From the NCBI RefSeq assembly GCF_000719775.1, contig NZ_JOHR01000018.1:95263-159262 (forward strand): a stretch of 64,000 nt of DNA, given 5' to 3'. The number at the start of each line of letters is the position of its first letter. The first letter of the stretch is position 1. The position numbers were made by a program, and so were the translations under genes. The DNA comes from Streptomyces sp. NRRL F-5135 (GTDB lineage Bacteria; Actinomycetota; Actinomycetes; Streptomycetales; Streptomycetaceae). This document shows positions 16,719 through 25,098 of the stretch, piece by piece. The notes under the pieces are model-generated. The model saw only the letters and a list, made by a program, of their open reading frames with translations, did not search any database and was not told the DNA's origin.

Positions 16719-16860
16719 CTGTCGCTCCTTCAGGCTGTGTCGCCCTCGACCTGTCGCTTTACCGGTAGGAAGTACGGAGGCGGGCCCCCGCACGCTCAGC
16801 CGTGCGGCGTACTGATCGGAGAGGGGCACTGGTCCGACCCACCCGTCACCGCGAGAAGCG

Positions 16861-17850
16861 TCAGGCCGCCTCCGCATGGAGCAAGGGGCTCTTGTTACGC
16901 GTGAGCCACAGGCGGTAGTCCACCGCCCGCAGCGCGGCCTCCCGGTACGCGTCCGCCAGGTCCCCGAACACCCGGGCGCCGACGGACTCCTCGGCCTCGC
17001 CCACACGCGACCCCGGGGCGACGCCGGGCCGTGAGAACAACAGCAGCCGTACGGCCAGCGGGTCGTCCCGCAGCGGCCGGATCGCCAGGTCGTCCCGCGG
17101 ATCGGAGGTGGGCTGGCAGGGGGCCACGGCCTCGCCCACCGCGATCAGCGAGGCCGCCGTCTGGTAGTCCCCGTGCACCAGGGGCGGATCGATGCCCGCC
17201 GCGTTCAGGACCCGGCGCACCCCGTCCCACTCGCCGTCCACCGTCGGGTCGAGGATCCAGCGGTCCTGCGCGAGGTCCGCCAGCTCCACCACCGGGCGGG
17301 CGGCGGCGGGGTGGTCCCGGGACATGGAGATGAACTGCGGTTCGCGGTCCACCACCACCCGCCTCTCCAGCCCGTCGGGGACCTTCAGCGGGCAGCCCTC
17401 CACCTCGTGCACGAAGGCGACGTCGAGCCGTCCCGCGGCGACCGTCCGCAGCAGCGCGCCGGCCGAGACGTCCATGTGGAGCGAGATGTCCGTACCGGGC
17501 ATGCGGCGGCGGAGCCTGCGCAGCCAGCCCACCAGCGCCCGGCTCGCCGTGGAGCCGATCCGCAGCCGCTCCCCGCCCACCAGGTCGGCCGCCGAGGTGG
17601 CCTCCGCGACCAGCGCGGCCATGCCGGAGACCAGTGGCCGGGCCCGGCTCACCACCGAGCGGCCCAGCGAGGTGGGGCGGCAGCCACTGCGTTCGCGGGT
17701 GAACAGCTCCGCACCCAGGGAGTTCTCGATGCGCCGCAGCTGGGTCGTCAGGGCCGGCTGGCTCATGCCCAGTTGCCTGGCCGCCTTGTGCAGGCTTCCG
17801 GCGTCGGCGATCGCGCACAGGGCGCGCAGATGCCTCACCTCCAGCTCCAT
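16861..17850 (-). CDS. LysR-family regulator divergent from snapalysin
   Basis: About 329 residues from ATG 17850. The N-terminal helix-turn-helix is 'LRALCAIADAGSLHKAARQLGMSQPALTTQLRRIE' and the effector domain follows ('ERLRIGSTASRALVGWLRRLRRRMPG'). Streptomyces snpA genes are known to be flanked by a divergent LysR activator (SnpR/MprR type), and this gene has that position and orientation. It therefore probably activates snpA from the shared intergenic region. The small molecule sensed is unknown. Confidence 0.9.
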   Translation of the reverse strand: MELEVRHLRALCAIADAGSLHKAARQLGMSQPALTTQLRRIENSLGAELFTRERSGCRPTSLGRSVVSRARPLVSGMAALVAEATSAADLVGGERLRIGSTASRALVGWLRRLRRRMPGTDISLHMDVSAGALLRTVAAGRLDVAFVHEVEGCPLKVPDGLERRVVVDREPQFISMSRDHPAAARPVVELADLAQDRWILDPTVDGEWDGVRRVLNAAGIDPPLVHGDYQTAASLIAVGEAVAPCQPTSDPRDDLAIRPLRDDPLAVRLLLFSRPGVAPGSRVGEAEESVGARVFGDLADAYREAALRAVDYRLWLTRNKSPLLHAEAA

Positions 17851-18158
17851 GCACCCGAGAGTAGAGCGGCCTCCTGAGCCGCACCAGATAGCCAAAACAC
17901 GCCAATTGACGACGAGTTGTGACTGGCTGTGGCTGACATCGGGCAACTTGCGTCACCTTCTGGCCCATACAAGCTGCGCATACAGGCACGCATACACGCA
18001 GCAGGCACCGCGACAACCGGCCGCCATGACCGTCGAAGCGCGCCACACGGTGATGCGCCCGTGTTATCGGCGGTTGACATCATCCGTACGGGGACGGGCT
18101 CCCCGAGACTCTGCGGTATCCCCAATCCGTGTCCACGGACGAGTAGGAGTCCCCCCAC
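17851..18158. promoter_or_regulatory. LysR-snpA divergent promoter region
   Basis: The 308-bp gap holds the promoters of both genes and no credible ORF. The part nearest the LysR gene is AT-richer (GCCAAAACACGCCAATTGAC). A TTGACA hexamer is at 18074-18079 and a GGGGA-CGGGC-TCCCC inverted repeat at 18090-18104, about 55 nt before the snpA start. LysR regulators bind T-N11-A motifs; several fit loosely, so no single operator is assigned. Confidence 0.5.
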
Positions 18159-18830
18159 ATGAGACACCCCAAGACCGCGCTCTCCGGCCTCCTCGGCATC
18201 GGACTCGCCTTCGCGACGGCGTTCGGCGCCGCGCCCGCCTCCGCCGCCCCCGCCCCGGAGGACCCGGCCCCCGCCGCGCCGGCCGCGACCTCTTCGTACG
18301 CCGCGTACAGCGGTTCCGCGGCGGAGACGGCCAACACCAAGGCGTTCTTCGACGCCGTGCTGAAGTCGGTCGCCGAGAAGCGCGCCGCCAACCCGGGCGT
18401 CCAGGCCGTGACCGTGGTCTACAACGCCTCCAGCGCACCGACGTTCCGCAACCAGATAGCCTCCAGCACCTCGATCTGGAACGCCGCCGTCACGAACGTG
18501 AAGCTCCAGTCGGGCAGCAACGCCGACTTCACCTACCGCGAGGGCAACGACTCGCGCGGCTCGTACGCGAGCACCGACGGGCACGGCCGCGGCTACATCT
18601 TCCTCGACTACGCGCAGAACCAGCAGTACAACTCGACGCGCGTCACCGCGCACGAGACCGGGCACGTGCTCGGCCTGCCGGACCACTACTCCGGTCCGTG
18701 CAGCGAGCTGATGTCCGGCGGCGGCCCCGGCACCTCCTGCCAGAACGCCCAGCCGAACGCGGCCGAGCGCTCCCGGGTCAACTCCCTGTGGGCGAACGGC
18801 CTCGCCGCCGCCATGGCCAAGCTCTCCTGA
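18159..18830 (+). CDS. snpA: Snapalysin-type extracellular zinc metalloprotease
   Basis: 223-residue preproprotein. A Sec signal ('[25 protein letters not shown]') and a short propeptide precede the M7 protease domain. The zinc site is '[17 protein letters not shown]', the metzincin-like HExxHxxGxxD motif in which Asp replaces the third His, followed by the Met-turn 'LMSGGG'. Length and Cys pair (SGPC...TSCQ) fit snapalysin, the smallest secreted metalloprotease of Streptomyces, which cleaves before Tyr/Phe. Expression is likely controlled by the divergent LysR gene. A strong terminator follows. Confidence 0.95.
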   Translation: MRHPKTALSGLLGIGLAFATAFGAAPASAAPAPEDPAPAAPAATSSYAAYSGSAAETANTKAFFDAVLKSVAEKRAANPGVQAVTVVYNASSAPTFRNQIASSTSIWNAAVTNVKLQSGSNADFTYREGNDSRGSYASTDGHGRGYIFLDYAQNQQYNSTRVTAHETGHVLGLPDHYSGPCSELMSGGGPGTSCQNAQPNAAERSRVNSLWANGLAAAMAKLS

Positions 18831-18855
18831 CTCCCGGCTTCCACACCGGCCTCAC

Positions 18856-18885
18856 GGGCGCCCCGGATTCGTGTGCGGGGCGCCC
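18856..18885 (+). terminator. snpA terminator
   Basis: Perfect 10-bp stem GGGCGCCCCG (18856-18865) with CGGGGCGCCC (18876-18885) and a 10-nt loop, 26 nt after the snpA stop. Confidence 0.85.
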
Positions 18886-18915
18886 CTGCCGTGTCCGCCT
18901 TGGTAGCGTCGCTCG

Positions 18916-19617
18916 GTGGACTTCCGTGGTGACTTCGCGACCCATCTGACGGTACGGACCCTTCGACGGCGCGGCGTCACGGCCGTCCCCCTCCACGAGT
19001 GGGCCGCCGCCCAAGGCCTCGAGCTCACCCGTACGGTTTTGGACCGCGGGCGCACACCTGCCGGGCCGGTGCTCACCCGGCGTTCCAGGGGTACGTTCGA
19101 TGAACAGCGGAGCGCCGCCGAGCGGTGGGCCGGGCTGCTGGCCGGGGCGGGCTTCACGGTCGTACGGACACGGATCGAGGCGGCCCCGTGGAACGAGGAC
19201 GTGCCGCGGACCGACGCCGAGGCCGCGGCGCTGCCCGCGCGACTCCACTTCGAGCACCGCGCCACGGTCCGGCTGCCCATCCCCTACGACACCGGACGGC
19301 TGGCCGCGGTCGCCGAGCGGCACCACGCGCACGTGGCGCGCACCGCGCGGCAGGTGTTGCCGGGCGGAACCCAGGAACGATGCGTCATCCAGCGGGTACG
19401 GTCGGCCGGGCGGCCTTCGGCACGGGGCCGGCTGGACGCGCTGATCGACGCGCTGATCGCGGACGGATTCCGGCCCGTCGACGTCAGCGAGGAGTTCGTG
19501 CTCCACGACGACAACCCGGCGGTGGACAGCGGCTGGTCGGAAGAACCGGTGGAGCCGGCCGAGCCGGCCGAGCAGTCCACGGCGCCGGAGCCGTCGGGGG
19601 ACGGACGGCCGGGCTGA
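18916..19617 (+). CDS. Conserved hypothetical protein
   Basis: 233 residues from GTG 18916. A TAGCGT -10-like box ends about 6 nt before the GTG and no Shine-Dalgarno sequence is present, so the mRNA is probably leaderless. The sequence starts 'VDFRGDFATHLTV' and includes 'RLHFEHRATVRLPIPYDTGRLAAVAERHHAHVARTAR' and 'RLDALIDALIADGFRPVDVSEEFVLHDDNP', then a Pro/Glu-rich disordered tail. No signal peptide or membrane segment is visible. I recognise no named family; the His-rich middle could bind metal, but that is a guess. Confidence 0.75.
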   Translation: MDFRGDFATHLTVRTLRRRGVTAVPLHEWAAAQGLELTRTVLDRGRTPAGPVLTRRSRGTFDEQRSAAERWAGLLAGAGFTVVRTRIEAAPWNEDVPRTDAEAAALPARLHFEHRATVRLPIPYDTGRLAAVAERHHAHVARTARQVLPGGTQERCVIQRVRSAGRPSARGRLDALIDALIADGFRPVDVSEEFVLHDDNPAVDSGWSEEPVEPAEPAEQSTAPEPSGDGRPG

Positions 19618-19791
19618 GGGGCCGCCCCCTCAGTACCCGCCCCCGGCCCCGGCCCCGGCCCCCGGCACACGCCCCCGCGCCCCCTGTCCCGCGCCCGCGC
19701 CCGCCCCGCCACTTCATCCGCGCGTGTCAGCCGCGTCAGCCGTACGCGTCAACCTGCACGCGTCCGTTCATCCGCACACGGACACCGCTGC

Positions 19792-20235
19792 TCAGGGCGC
19801 CCCCACCAGCTGCTTGCCGCCCAGTTCCGTGCCGGGCGGAAGCTGACGCCGGATCCGGTCGAGCGCGTCCTCGAAGCCGCCCCCGGCGATCCCCGACGCG
19901 TACGCCGCTCCCCCGCAGTGCAGCGTCAGGCTCAGCTCGGCACGTCCCACCGGGCCCTCGTCCGTACGGTCACCGAGCGCCAGCAGGCAGCTCAGCGTGG
20001 CCTGCTCGGTCGTACCGTCCGCGCTGAACGGCAGTGGCATGTCCCATTCCAGGACACAGGACGCCAGGGTCTCGCCCGCACCCACTGCCTCCAGGGCGGC
20101 GAAATCCGCCCCCTCGTACTCAACTCCCCTTATTCGGGTGCGCACATGACGCCCACCCGCGGCGAGGGTGATCGCTTCGGCACCTTGGCCGTCGCGATAC
20201 CAACCCGCCCACGAATCCGTCGACTCCGCTGTCAT
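19792..20235 (-). CDS. Conserved hypothetical protein
   Basis: 147 residues from ATG 20235. A TACAGT -10 box lies 7 nt upstream and there is no ribosome-binding site, predicting a leaderless transcript. The sequence is acidic and soluble ('WAGWYRDGQGAEAITLAAGGRHVRTRIRGVEYEGADF', 'LASCVLEWDMPLPF', 'AELSLTLHCGGAAYASG'), with alternating hydrophobic strands suggesting a beta-rich fold. It resembles a Streptomyces family of unknown function (possibly the DUF6304 group, from memory and unverified). Downstream on the same strand, after about 90 bp across, lies the polyprenyl synthase, which reads in the same direction towards lower coordinates and ends before this gene's start. Confidence 0.7.
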   Translation of the reverse strand: MTAESTDSWAGWYRDGQGAEAITLAAGGRHVRTRIRGVEYEGADFAALEAVGAGETLASCVLEWDMPLPFSADGTTEQATLSCLLALGDRTDEGPVGRAELSLTLHCGGAAYASGIAGGGFEDALDRIRRQLPPGTELGGKQLVGAP

Positions 20236-20326
20236 GGCGCGGACTGTAGCGGTAGCGCGGCTTCCGCCGCAGCACGGGTCGTCAGTTCCGCTCGTACCAG
20301 GGGTGGTTGTGCGCCCGCGCCGTCAC

Positions 20327-21391
20327 TCAACTCGTACGGCGGGTGACGAACTCCGCGAGCGCCAGCAGGTCACCTCCGGCCGCGAGGTCCGGCACGGCCC
20401 TGGAGAGCTGGTGGACGGCCCCGGCCATCCGGTCGGCGGCCTGCTCCTGCGCCCAGTCGCGCCCGCCGGCCCGCTCCACGGCGTCGGCCGCGCGCCGGAC
20501 CGCCGTCTCGTCCATCGGCCGCCGGTACAGCTCGGCCAGCTCCGCGCCGGCCGGGGTGCCGGAGGCGAGAGCGTGCACGACCGGCAGGGACTTCTTGTGC
20601 GCGGCCAGGTCGGCCCCCGCGGGCTTTCCCGTCCTGGCGGGGTCGCCCCAGATGCCCATCAGGTCGTCGATGAGCTGGAAAGCGAGCCCCGCCTCGCGGC
20701 CGAACGTGTCCAGCGCGGCGACCTGTTCGGCGGTCGCGCCCGCGTACAGCCCGCCGAGCGCGCAGGACGCGCCGAGCAGGGCGCCCGTCTTGGCCGTCGC
20801 CATCGTCACGCACTCGGTCACCGAGACCTGCCGCGGGTCTCGCCGTTCGAGGGCGCAGTCCGCCTGCTGGCCCGCGCACAGCTCTACGACGCAGGCCGCG
20901 AGCCGGGCGGACGCGGCGGACGCCGCGGGGTGCGGGTCCTCGGCCAGCAGCCGCACGGCGAGGGCCATCATGGCGTCGCCCGCGACGATGGCGTCCGGGG
21001 TGCCGAAGACCGTCCACGCCGTGGCCCGGTGGCGCCGGGTCGGGTCCTCGTCGATCACGTCGTCGTGGAGCAGGGTGAAGTTGTGGGCCAGTTCGACGGC
21101 CACGGCGGGCCGGATCGCGTCCCGTACGGCGTCGCCCGCACGGCCGCCGTCGAGCGCACGCGCGGCGGCCAGGACGAGCGCGGGCCGGACGGCCTTGCCC
21201 TCCCGCCCGGAGGACGGCGTCCCGTCGGCGTGCTCCCACCCGAAGTGGTACATCGCCACGCGGCGTATGGGGCCGGGTAACGTCGCGACGGCGGCGCGCA
21301 GTTCGGGCTGGACGACGCTACGGGTGCGCTCCAGGAGCGCCGTGGCCCCGCGCCCCTCGATGGCGGTGTCCGTGCTGGTCGTCGTGGTCAC
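20327..21391 (-). CDS. Polyprenyl diphosphate synthase, probable encapsulin cargo
   Basis: 354-residue all-alpha trans-prenyltransferase. The first Asp-rich motif is 'LLHDDVIDEDPTRR' (DDxxD at about residues 110-114) and the second is 'FQLIDDLMGIWGD', which bind the Mg2+-diphosphates; 'GREGKAVRPAL' supplies the basic residues for IPP. Product chain length cannot be read reliably. AAGGAAG lies about 10 nt before the ATG. The gene directly follows eshA on the same strand (120-bp gap with a hairpin). Polyprenyl synthases are among the predicted cargo of family-2B encapsulins, so this enzyme is probably packaged. The first 15 residues (MTTTTSTDTAIEGRG) are Thr-rich and look flexible, the place where a shell-targeting signal would be expected. 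Confidence 0.9.
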   Translation of the reverse strand: MTTTTSTDTAIEGRGATALLERTRSVVQPELRAAVATLPGPIRRVAMYHFGWEHADGTPSSGREGKAVRPALVLAAARALDGGRAGDAVRDAIRPAVAVELAHNFTLLHDDVIDEDPTRRHRATAWTVFGTPDAIVAGDAMMALAVRLLAEDPHPAASAASARLAACVVELCAGQQADCALERRDPRQVSVTECVTMATAKTGALLGASCALGGLYAGATAEQVAALDTFGREAGLAFQLIDDLMGIWGDPARTGKPAGADLAAHKKSLPVVHALASGTPAGAELAELYRRPMDETAVRRAADAVERAGGRDWAQEQAADRMAGAVHQLSRAVPDLAAGGDLLALAEFVTRRTS

Positions 21392-21453
21392 GGGCGACTT
21401 CCTTTCCCGCGTGGGGAGGCAGGGCTGGAGGAGAGGCAGGCTGCGAGGAGAGG

Positions 21454-21489
21454 GGGCGGGCGGCCGGGGCTCAGTTCGGCCGCCCGCCC
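21454..21489 (-). terminator. Strong hairpin between shell gene and prenyl synthase gene
   Basis: Perfect 12-bp stem: GGGCGGGCGGCC (21454-21465) and GGCCGCCCGCCC (21478-21489), loop 12 nt. It begins 23 nt past the eshA stop and ends 63 nt before the prenyl synthase start. It may terminate part of the transcription or protect the upstream mRNA, so that shell protein is made in excess over cargo. Confidence 0.75.
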
Positions 21490-21511
21490 GGGCACCGTCC
21501 GGTCGGTCAGG

Positions 21512-22915
21512 TCACCTCCAGCGGCCCACTTCGACGTTCTCCAGCACGCCGAGGGCGTCGGGCACGAGAACCGCCGCCGAGTAGTACGCCGTGACCAGGT
21601 ACGAGATGATCGCCTGCTCGTCGATGCCCATGAAGCGGACGGACAGGCTCGGCTCGATCTCGTCGGGGATACCGGACTGCTGGAGCCCGACGACGCCCTG
21701 CTCGGCCTCGCCCGTACGCATGCAGATGATCGAGGTCGTCCGGGACTCGGAGACCGGGATCTTGTCGCACGGGAAGATCGGCACCCCGCGCCAGGCGGGC
21801 ACGTGGTGGCCGCCGACCTCCACGGTGTCCGGGTACAGCCCGCGCCTGCTGCACTCGCGGCCGAAGGCGGCGATGGCCCGCGGATGCGCCAGGAAGAGCT
21901 TCGAGCCCCGGCGGCGCGAGAGCAGTTCGTCCATGTCGTCCGGGCTCGGCACGCCGGCGTGGGGCTGGAGCCGCTGCCCGTAGTCGCAGTTGGCCAGCAG
22001 TCCGAACTCGCGGTTGTTGACCAGCTCGTGTTCCTGGCGCTCGCGCAGCGCCTCGACCGTGAGCCGCAACTGCTGCTCGGTCTGGTTCATCGGCTGGTTG
22101 TAGAGGTCGGCGACCCGGCTGTGGACCTTCAGCACGGTCTGCGCGACGCTCAGTTCGTACTCGCGGGGCGCCGCCTCGTAGTCCACGAAGGTGTGCGGCA
22201 CGACGGCCTCGCCGACATGGCCGGCGGACAGGTCGATCTCGGCCTCGCCGTACTTGTTCGCCCGCTGGTGCGGCACGGCGGCCACCGCCCGCAGGTGTTC
22301 GCTCAGGGACGCCTCGCGCTCCGCGAGGTTGCGCACGTCCGCCCGGGTGAGGACCAGGACCGTGCACGCCGTGGCGGCGCGTGCGGTGTATCCCCAGGTG
22401 GCCTCCCCGTCCACCAGGGCCCCGTCGCCGAAGTACGCCCCGTCCGCGAGGACTCCGAGCACGGCCTCGTCCCCGTACGGCCCCGCGCCGACCTTCTCCA
22501 CCCGGCCGTGCGCCAGCAGGAAGACCCGGTCCGCGACCTCGCCCGCCGTGGCCAGGACCTGGCCGGGCGCGAACTCCCGCTGCTCGCAGCGGCGCGCCAG
22601 CTCGGCCAGCACTCCCTCGTCCCCGTAGCTCCGCAGGGGCGGCAGCTCGCCCAGCTCCGCGGGGACGACCGACACCCGCTCCCCGGTCTGCACAAATGTC
22701 ACGCGCCCGTCGCCGACCGCGTAGGTGAGGCGGCGGTTCACCCGGTACGTGCCGCCCTGGACCTGGACCCACGGCAGCATCCGCAGCAGCCACCGAGAGC
22801 TGATCTCCTGCATCTGCGGTACCGACTTGGTGGTGGTCGCCAGGTTCCTGGCCGCGGCCGTGCCCAGACTCTGCTGGGGAAGCCGCACCTCGCGAACCTC
22901 GTCGCCAACCGACAT
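21512..22915 (-). CDS. eshA: EshA-type family-2B encapsulin shell protein with cyclic-nucleotide-binding domain
   Basis: 467 residues, the size of S. griseus/S. coelicolor EshA; ATG 22915 is preceded by GAGGGAG. The N-terminal arm ('[26 protein letters not shown]', residues 26-51) and the C-terminal two thirds (about 245-467, '[21 protein letters not shown]' to '[22 protein letters not shown]') correspond to the HK97-type shell fold of family-2B encapsulins. Between them sits a cNMP-binding domain (about 90-205) whose phosphate-binding cassette reads '[22 protein letters not shown]', with Asp where CAP-type sites usually have Glu. EshA has been linked to sporogenic hyphal growth and ppGpp/antibiotic production. 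The prenyl synthase gene downstream is the likely cargo. Confidence 0.92.
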   Translation of the reverse strand: MSVGDEVREVRLPQQSLGTAAARNLATTTKSVPQMQEISSRWLLRMLPWVQVQGGTYRVNRRLTYAVGDGRVTFVQTGERVSVVPAELGELPPLRSYGDEGVLAELARRCEQREFAPGQVLATAGEVADRVFLLAHGRVEKVGAGPYGDEAVLGVLADGAYFGDGALVDGEATWGYTARAATACTVLVLTRADVRNLAEREASLSEHLRAVAAVPHQRANKYGEAEIDLSAGHVGEAVVPHTFVDYEAAPREYELSVAQTVLKVHSRVADLYNQPMNQTEQQLRLTVEALRERQEHELVNNREFGLLANCDYGQRLQPHAGVPSPDDMDELLSRRRGSKLFLAHPRAIAAFGRECSRRGLYPDTVEVGGHHVPAWRGVPIFPCDKIPVSESRTTSIICMRTGEAEQGVVGLQQSGIPDEIEPSLSVRFMGIDEQAIISYLVTAYYSAAVLVPDALGVLENVEVGRWR

Positions 22916-23248
22916 GGAGTCTCCCTCTCAAATCCTTGTGCTGACCTGCTCGGAGAACACTTCCAGCGGGTGGCGTGCGGGCGCCATTACACGAAGGAGT
23001 GGGACTGAATCGCGTGTGACGGGGCACAAGAAACGTATTTTCGCCCGCCCGGCTCAAACGGACGGCACACTGTCCGGAACGGTTCGAACGCCGTTACGGA
23101 TGACGCGTGACGCCTTGCGGGTTTTCTTCGGGTTCTTTGGTTCCTCTGGTTTTGCCCGTTTCTCCGGAACACCGGCGGAACGCGTTGTCCGCCCCACCAG
23201 CGACGCACTTGCACACGCACGCGCGCACTCGAACAGAAGGAGTCGGCC
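22916..23248. other. 333-bp divergent region, eshA / amidase
   Basis: No credible gene. It should carry both promoters. A T-rich, purine-poor stretch at 23115-23165 (GGGTTTTCTTCGGGTTCTTT and following) is unusual in this GC-rich genome. An imperfect dyad around 23076-23100 (AACGG-TTCGAA-CGCCGTT) is a possible operator. The GTGTGACGGGGCAC sequence near 23015 is only half of a CRP-type site. Confidence 0.45.
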
Positions 23249-23839
23249 ATGGCCCCACCCATGTCCGCGAGCACGTTCCTCAAGGCCCTCAAGGAGGAGG
23301 GACTGACCGTCGTCGAGGTCGGCGACTGGCGTACGCACAACCGGAACCACGTGGGCGCCTGGGGCCCCGTGCACGGGGTGATGATCCATCACACGGTCAC
23401 CCGGGGCACCGCCGCGACCGTACGCCTCTGCCGGGACGGCCACGCGGACCTGCCGGGGCCGCTGTGCCACGGCGTGATCGCCAAGGACGGCACGGTCCAC
23501 CTGGTGGGACACGGCCGCGCCAACCACGCGGGATCCGGTGATTCCGACGTCCTGCGGGCCGTGATAGCGGAAAAGGCCCTTCCCCCCGACAACGCGGCCG
23601 ACACCGACGGAAATCGCCATTTCTACGGCTTCGAATGCGAAAACCTGGGTGACGGAAAGGACCCGTGGCCCGAGGCCCAGCGGGAAGCCGTCGAACGGGC
23701 CGCGGCGGCGATCTGCCGATTCCACGGCTGGGGCGCCCCTTCCGTGATCGGTCATCTGGAATGGCAGCCCGGCAAGATCGACCCGCGCGGATTCACGATG
23801 GACGAGATAAGGAGCCGCGTCCGCGACCGGCTGAAGTGA
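23249..23839 (+). CDS. N-acetylmuramoyl-L-alanine amidase (Amidase_2), no signal peptide
   Basis: 196 residues from ATG 23249, with AAGGAG 10 nt upstream. The T7-lysozyme/Amidase_2 fold is indicated by 'VHGVMIHHTVTRG' (first zinc His), 'LCHGVIAKDGTVHLVGHGRANHAGSG' and 'VIGHLEWQPGKIDPRG' (second His and the zinc/catalytic K-x-D end). It cleaves the bond between MurNAc and L-Ala in peptidoglycan. The absence of a signal peptide or wall-binding domain is typical of phage-endolysin-like amidases, so it may be a domesticated phage gene or need non-classical release. It is followed by a hairpin terminator. Confidence 0.9.
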   Translation: MAPPMSASTFLKALKEEGLTVVEVGDWRTHNRNHVGAWGPVHGVMIHHTVTRGTAATVRLCRDGHADLPGPLCHGVIAKDGTVHLVGHGRANHAGSGDSDVLRAVIAEKALPPDNAADTDGNRHFYGFECENLGDGKDPWPEAQREAVERAAAAICRFHGWGAPSVIGHLEWQPGKIDPRGFTMDEIRSRVRDRLK

Positions 23840-23860
23840 CCCCCGGCCGCGACACCCGGG

Positions 23861-23896
23861 CCGCCCGCCGTCCGGTACGTACCGGAGGGCGGGCGG
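23861..23896 (+). terminator. Amidase terminator
   Basis: Near-perfect hairpin: CCGCCCGCC-G-TCCGGTAC (23861-23878) against GTACCGGA-G-GGCGGGCGG (23879-23896), one G-G mismatch. It starts 22 nt after the amidase stop. Confidence 0.8.
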
Positions 23897-23939
23897 CACC
23901 GGAGGGCGGGCGACACCGGGGGAGGGCGACAATGGCCGG

Positions 23940-24893
23940 GTGAGTCGTCCGTCCGCAGATCCCGCCGCCGCGCTCCGGCCCCGGCTGCCGTCCCCGCTCC
24001 AGGAGGTCAGGGACGCGCGCTTCGACCGGCACGGCGTACGCCTGCTGCTCAAGCGGGACGATCTGGCGCATCCGGAGATCCCGGGCAACAAATGGCGCAA
24101 GCTCGTGCCGAACCTGCGGGCCGCCGCGGCGGAGGGGCGCGGCACCCTGGTCACCTTCGGGGGCGCCTACTCCAACCACCTGCGGGCCACGGCCGCCGCC
24201 GCGCGGCTGCTGGGGATCCGCGCGGTCGGGATCGTACGGGGACACGAGCTGGCCGGGCGGCCGCTCAACCCCTCGCTCGCCCGGTGCGCCGCCGACGGGA
24301 TGCGGCTGTCCTTCGTGGACCGTGCCACCTACCGCCGCAAGGACGAGCCCGGGGTCGTGGCCGGCCTGCTCGCCGGGCTCGGACTGACGTCCGGGGACGT
24401 CTGCGTCGTACCGGAGGGCGGCAGCAACGCGCTCGCCGTCCACGGGTGCGCCGAGCTGGGGCGGGAGCTGGAGCGGGAACTGCCCGCGGCGGCAGGCACC
24501 GTCGCCGTGGCGTGCGGGACCGGCGGGACGCTCGCCGGGCTCGCGGCCGGGCTCGGCGCGGGCCGGCGGGCGCTCGGATTCCCCGTGCTCAAGGGGGACT
24601 TCCTGGAGGGGGAGGTGCGCGGCCTCCAGCGCGCCGCCTTCGGCGGCCCGGCCGGGGACTGGCGGCTGGACGGCCGCTTCCACTGCGGTGGATTCGCGCG
24701 TACGACCGGGGAGCTCGACGCGTTCGCCGAGGAGTTCGAGGACCGGCACGGCCTCCCGGTCGAACGTCTCTATGTCGCCAAAATGCTCTACGGCCTCGGT
24801 GTGCTCGCCCGGGAGGGCGCCTTCGCGCCGGGCACCGCCGTGGCCGCCGTCGTCACGGGACCGCCGGAGCCGGGCTCCGCACACGGTGCGTGA
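23940..24893 (+). CDS. PLP-dependent ACC deaminase / D-cysteine desulfhydrase family enzyme
   Basis: 317 residues starting at GTG 23940; a GACAAT box lies 6-7 nt upstream and no ribosome-binding site is seen, so the transcript may be leaderless. The PLP Lys is in 'LAHPEIPGNKWRKLVPNLRAA' (about residue 50), followed by 'LVTFGGAYSNHLRATAAAA' with the Ser/Asn/His catalytic stretch, and a phosphate-binding glycine loop 'VACGTGGTLAGLAAGL'. The fold is that of the tryptophan-synthase-beta superfamily; ACC deaminase and D-cysteine desulfhydrase are hard to separate by sequence. It acts in the cytoplasm, releasing ammonia from a small amino acid. No operon partner. Confidence 0.88.
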   Translation: MSRPSADPAAALRPRLPSPLQEVRDARFDRHGVRLLLKRDDLAHPEIPGNKWRKLVPNLRAAAAEGRGTLVTFGGAYSNHLRATAAAARLLGIRAVGIVRGHELAGRPLNPSLARCAADGMRLSFVDRATYRRKDEPGVVAGLLAGLGLTSGDVCVVPEGGSNALAVHGCAELGRELERELPAAAGTVAVACGTGGTLAGLAAGLGAGRRALGFPVLKGDFLEGEVRGLQRAAFGGPAGDWRLDGRFHCGGFARTTGELDAFAEEFEDRHGLPVERLYVAKMLYGLGVLAREGAFAPGTAVAAVVTGPPEPGSAHGA

Positions 24894-25098
24894 CGGCCGT
24901 ACGGGACCGGCCCGAGGACCCGGCCGCACGCCCCGTGACGCCATGCCGTACGCCCGGTGGCGCCGCCCCGTTCACCCGGTGGCGCCGCCCGTCGCGCCCC
25001 TCCCCCATGCGGCGCGACGCCCACGACCGGCCCTGACTCCCCGACCGGGACCTCCCCCTCCCGTGACTCCCCGCTGCAGGCCCCCCTCGCCCGCGTCC

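Noticed and set aside
23249..23839. Amidase as part of an integrated prophage
   Set aside because: No capsid, tail, integrase or holin-like genes flank it; the encapsulin neighbour is an EshA-type shell, not a phage capsid in context.
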